From: Dermanyssus gallinae
Lineage: Eukaryota > Arthropoda > Arachnida > Mesostigmata > Dermanyssidae
Length of the DNA stretch: 64,000 bases
Assembly: GCA_003439945.1 (NCBI GenBank)
Contig: QVRM01001424.1
Span: forward strand, 43,501-107,500
Reading direction: 5' to 3'
The translations under genes and the position numbers were made by a program. Under the pieces are notes generated by a model, which was not told the DNA's origin, did not search any database, and worked only from the letters and a program-made list of their open reading frames with translations. This document shows positions 59,906 to 64,000 of the stretch, piece by piece (positions within the stretch are counted from its first letter, which is position 1; every line of letters begins with the position of its first letter).

Positions 59906-62311
59906 GGACATTTAATAGATGAGCTTAAGGAAATAAATTGGGAACAATTTCAAAACCCCAATTCCCAGAGCGACAACAAACAAGCATTATAGAACCCACA
60001 AGAATACTTTCTCCGCGAGTCAACTAGTACGGCGTGGCCAACATATTGGCTATCAATAAAAAATCAAATAGTTCAAAAAGAAACGAAAATTGTCAGAAAT
60101 ATTCTTTAAAGCTGCGAATATTCTAAAGTATGCCACTATTTTGCTTAAGTCTTGCGGTCGTTGACCTAGTTTAAATTATCATGCGGTTTCTTCGGTGCTT
60201 TTCCTCCACTGTATGTAATATGGCACAGTATGAGAAACAAAGAGCAAGCCCTTTCTTGGTTCTTACGTTTCGGCATAATTGCGATTTGCACGCGACATAA
60301 TTGAATACTTGTAGGAGTAGTGAAAATTGCGTGTTGAAGTTAGTTCAATTGGCTTTCTGTCTACTACCGCACGCATACGATGACAAGATACCGACATAAT
60401 AATGGCCCTCAGAACACAGGCTACAAAGTTAGTGGTTGACTTACCGGCCGCAGAGGAAAAGAGGGAAGTTTGTGCTCTACATCACGTTGTAGCTTCTGCT
60501 CAATAGCGGTGACGTTTGGCCCAACCCGAATGGCACACAATAAAACATGCATGAAAAGTGTTCTGTGTTTGTATATTTTGTACAGTTTAGGAGCTCTACA
60601 TTAAACTGGCATCTCTTACCGTTATCCAGTCATCGTCGGTAGAAACAAAATGCAATAGGAGTGCATTGACACCACTATGGTATCAGTTAAGAGCTGACCA
60701 AGACTAGTCGAAGGAAAAGAGACAAATTTAAAGAACCCGGCTCATCACGAAAGAATAACATCCACGCAGAACCAGTTTCTACGAACATCACTCACAAGTT
60801 TATTTTACGTAAAGTCGAAGCTGAATGCTAACGCCAAGCATCACTAGAGCGCAAAGTGATACCGTTACAATAGTGTACTTTATAATGGTCAAATTATTGA
60901 TCCCATAAAAGGTTATAGCAAAGCGCGCGCTAAATATGCCAGTTTTATGAACAGCGAAGATGCCGGAAACAACATACCTAAAAATTGCACACAAATATGC
61001 CTCAGATTAGATTACTCAAAATAAGACATGACTAGTTTGATCTCTAATAGAGGGTGGTGCCAGCCGATTATCTTCCCAATCTAGAATAATTCTAGCTAGG
61101 AGATATTGATATCATACGCTAAACTCCAAAACCCCGCCCTTTCATCACTATTTTACGTTTGTACTACTAGCATTGTGGCACAGCAATGCAGCAAAGAAAA
61201 TGTCTTGAAAAAGGTTTGCAACAGAAACCGTGTTGCAGAAAAAGAAACAACATTTTATAATGCTTGCGCATAAACGGGAAACAGCCCTTACTTCAAAATA
61301 TATCGTATTACATTTAACTGTATTTTCAGTCTTCCATATCATTCCTCCTTGTATATTGGTTCTTCCAGATTCTCCAAAAGGCTTAAATGTCGATTTTTGA
61401 AAATCTCACATGCATCTTTTGGTTTTTCCGTTTACAATAATTTATGCAACTTTCCATATCCCAGTAACACACATTAGGCTATATGTTTAGGTTAAACACA
61501 CCCTGATATCGTCAGTTTGCCGTAGGTCTCCAGCAAGAGACATGCGTGACCAGCACTTAGCTGTAAAATCAACTTAACCACAGTCACGACAATGCAGTGC
61601 TAAATAAACGGCAAACACACCATGAGGATAATTGGAAAGGCCAAAAATTAGACGTCAAATTTTATTGATAATTAAGCTGTAAAATTATCTTCCACCATGC
61701 CACTTACATTGCAAAAATTACTCTCGTGGTAGAGCTTGCGGTAGAGCTATCAACCTAACTTACGACTTGATATATAAAAAATATAGAATTTGCTTACAAG
61801 AGACGATATACAACTATGTTCAAATATATTATATATAGATATGACATATATTAATACTATACAGTATATATATATATACATATATATTATATATATTATA
61901 TATTACCCCAAGCGTGCTTGTGCACATGTTCTTACATCACAATTGTATATCTTGACACATAAATAAATGATTATCTATAGAATATATATTATATATGATA
62001 AGGTTGTAGATGTGTATATATAAGCATATAAGTTGCGAAGTAAAGAGTTGCAATGATAGTGATTGATTCATGAGATATAGGAGCCTTCATACAAAAGGTC
62101 GGCAAAACTGTGATGTCGAGAGTATTTACTTGCTACAATTGCTGAATCACACCGAGGAGCTGGATCACCGGTTTACTGTGTACACACCTGTATATATGAC
62201 CACGTGACTGTGTAAATTCACTCTTTGTATAAAATGTCATTTTTTTCTCGAAAACTCAAGCATTTGTAATGCAGTTTCGAAAATAAACTACGTTCTGAAT
62301 CTGAATATATA

Positions 62312-62315
<4 letters not shown>
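59906..62315. other. no gene seen
   Basis: AT-rich unique DNA. A 64-codon hydrophobic frame on the minus strand (60800-60994) is too short to interpret. Short irregular TATA clusters lie at about 61820-61905. Confidence 0.45.
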
Positions 62316-62379
<64 letters not shown>

Positions 62380-62387
62380 TTTTTTTT
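62316..62387. repeat. (TA)n followed by T26
   Basis: About 46 bases of TA run directly into 26 T. On the minus strand this is A26 followed by TA, which could be a retroposon tail, but I see no element attached. Confidence 0.9.
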
Positions 62388-62926
62388 CTTTAGTTGTCGT
62401 AAGAGTGAAAAAAAAAACTCTTTAGTCCTTCAGGCTTACTAACTTGGTTCAACATCGTTAATGTAGTTAAGGCACTAAGGTATACATATATATTGAGGTG
62501 TATCTTGAATGCATATATACACACAAACGAAAAAAAAAAATTATATATAAATATATATATATGTATATCATCAACACATATATTTCACTCATATGGAGTA
62601 TGCAGATAACACTGAAACTTCCGCCGGACTTGTTCAACTTTATTTTCTTAGTTCGAGACAAAGCTCTTGTATGTTACTGTACGCGGAACGCGGTACGCAA
62701 TCGAATGATGTCAACGACCGATGCACAGTCTAACATTAGGTACATAACGCAGCTTCTTACTCGCATTATTAGAAGACATACTCGCTCTATATTGCACACC
62801 ACCTTTTAAGCAAACCAATGTTTGCCCGAGTGAGGTGTCCCATCCTCCTTCAAGACCATTCGTCAGTCTTAGAACAATCTTAAGGTGGAAGAGTGCTACT
62901 GCTGCCGTGACGGACAGGCGTCGGGC

Positions 62927-62927
<1 letters not shown>
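62388..62927. other. no gene seen
   Basis: Unique DNA with an A10 run and short TA clusters. Confidence 0.4.
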
Positions 62928-62970
<43 letters not shown>

Positions 62971-62987
62971 ATATATGTATATATGTA

Positions 62988-63052
<65 letters not shown>
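62928..63052. repeat. (TA)n with TATG variants
   Basis: About 125 bases; pure TA at both ends and ATGTATAT units in the middle. Confidence 0.95.
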
Positions 63053-63054
<2 letters not shown>

Positions 63055-63278
63055 AATGCAACAAGACGTACTTGAGGGTTTTAAATAAACAGAAAAGACA
63101 AATTAGAACAGTTACTGTAAAAAATTGAGGTGTATGTGAAAGTACCTTGCATGCCGCTTTGTATATATATTTTTATTGATACCGTCAACAATAGTATCTT
63201 AGAACTATTTTCTGCGCAGTAATTTTAGTCTTGGTGTAGGACCAAAGTTGTAGTATAGTTTTCTGAGTATCGTTAGCT

Positions 63279-63283
<5 letters not shown>

Positions 63284-63310
<27 letters not shown>
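63284..63310. repeat. (TA)n microsatellite
   Basis: About 27 bases of TA. Confidence 0.9.
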
Positions 63311-63959
63311 CTGGTTTCAGGTCATGTGGTTAAACACGCCAGCACGCGTGATCGAAATTTATATTACGGACTACTCCGGCGTCCTTTTGTCATTGAATGA
63401 AATCAACTAAAAGACGGCTAGCAGCGAGGCCATCTAGTTGTCATCGTTGTAATCGCCATTGGCGCATATGAGACTCTGGGGATTCGTTGTGTTCCGCCGG
63501 CCATAGCTGACGGCAGCAGCAGCATCAGCAGTAGTTCGCAAACTCTTGCTAGCCTCCGAGTCCCTCGGGCACCTCGGGGTCATCGGCCTTCAAAACTTGG
63601 GGGACGTTTCGACCGTAGCCTTGTTGGAGCAGAGCGACTTCAACTTCGATCGTTGGGGCAGCGTTGCCTCCGCTGCTGGCTGAGGGCTATTTCGACGCTT
63701 ATTCGTCCCCTGAGGCTGTGTGCACGACGCACACGCCGGTCGACGGAGCAGAAATACAAAAAAAAGAGCAAAAGTGCAGCTGCTCAAAGCGAACCTCGTT
63801 AGAACCTCAAAAGCATCTCATAATGGAGAAGTGCGACAGAACTCTGTCAGGGGACTTTTCGAACAACCACATAGCACATAGCGAACGAGAGAACCGAGAA
63901 CGACACACTTTCTATAAAGAACAGGAAACAAATATTAGTGTCAGAGGATGAGTGAAACA

Positions 63960-63961
<2 letters not shown>
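63311..63961. other. no gene recognised
   Basis: GC-richer DNA. The 95-codon frame at 63664-63951 has no motif and overlaps a minus-strand frame. Confidence 0.4.

Positions 63962-64000
<39 letters not shown>
63962..64000. repeat. (TA)n microsatellite at the window edge
   Basis: TA run continuing past the right edge of the window. Confidence 0.95.

Overview
This window looks like nuclear DNA of a eukaryote, most likely an arthropod. I see no operons, no bacterial-type gene density, no rRNA and no functional tRNA. What is present is decayed and intact Tc1/mariner transposons, non-LTR retrotransposon debris, tRNA-derived SINE-like repeats, and very many (TA)n and (AAC/GTT)n microsatellites. The mariner of the type often annotated as Mos1-like or GVQW3-like in arthropods supports this. 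A parasitiform mite is a guess that the sequence does not prove. I could not identify a single host protein-coding exon with confidence, so the window reads as a gene desert or a long intron/intergenic stretch. Most open frames are translations of microsatellites.

Layout. 1-9 kb: AT-rich unique DNA, a diverged duplication (about 1.8-2.4 kb versus 2.7-3.7 kb), a SINE-like repeat, and a GC-richer block at 7.1-8.7 kb with triplet repeats. 9.2-10.5 kb: two decayed mariner pieces. 14-21 kb: many AAC/GTT arrays in alternating orientation, one interrupted by a polyadenylated retroposon with a target-site duplication (15.9-16.2 kb), plus a near-perfect 34-bp palindrome at 19.4 kb. 22.3-24.5 kb: debris of an R1/jockey-like element, then a SINE copy, then the 3' half of a mariner. 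25.3 kb: a long CAA array. 30.0-31.0 kb: a 1-kb foldback (snapback) element, followed at once by another mariner remnant. 31.9-33.4 kb: a reverse-transcriptase pseudogene on the minus strand. 35.4-36.8 kb: a structurally intact mariner with perfect 29-bp terminal inverted repeats and an open 353-codon transposase.

37-48 kb: more triplet and TA arrays, an acidic heptad-repeat frame, and a second SINE copy at 45.9 kb. 48-53.6 kb: unique sequence with no recognised gene. 53.6-55.1 kb: the C-terminal end of a non-LTR ORF2 on the minus strand and a third SINE copy. 55.6-56.8 kb: a second foldback element whose termini resemble those of the first; it sits inside a further 34-bp inverted repeat. 57-64 kb: unique DNA with TA arrays, one running off the right edge.

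The most promising undescribed material is the pair of CAGGGTGTT-ended foldback elements, which appear to form one family with long hairpin arms and a diverged internal terminus; the polyadenylated tRNA-like retroposon with a 3' stem; and the three-copy SINE family. The single sequence that looks able to act as a gene is the mariner transposase. It carries all three catalytic aspartates (DD34D spacing) and could in principle mobilise its own copy.
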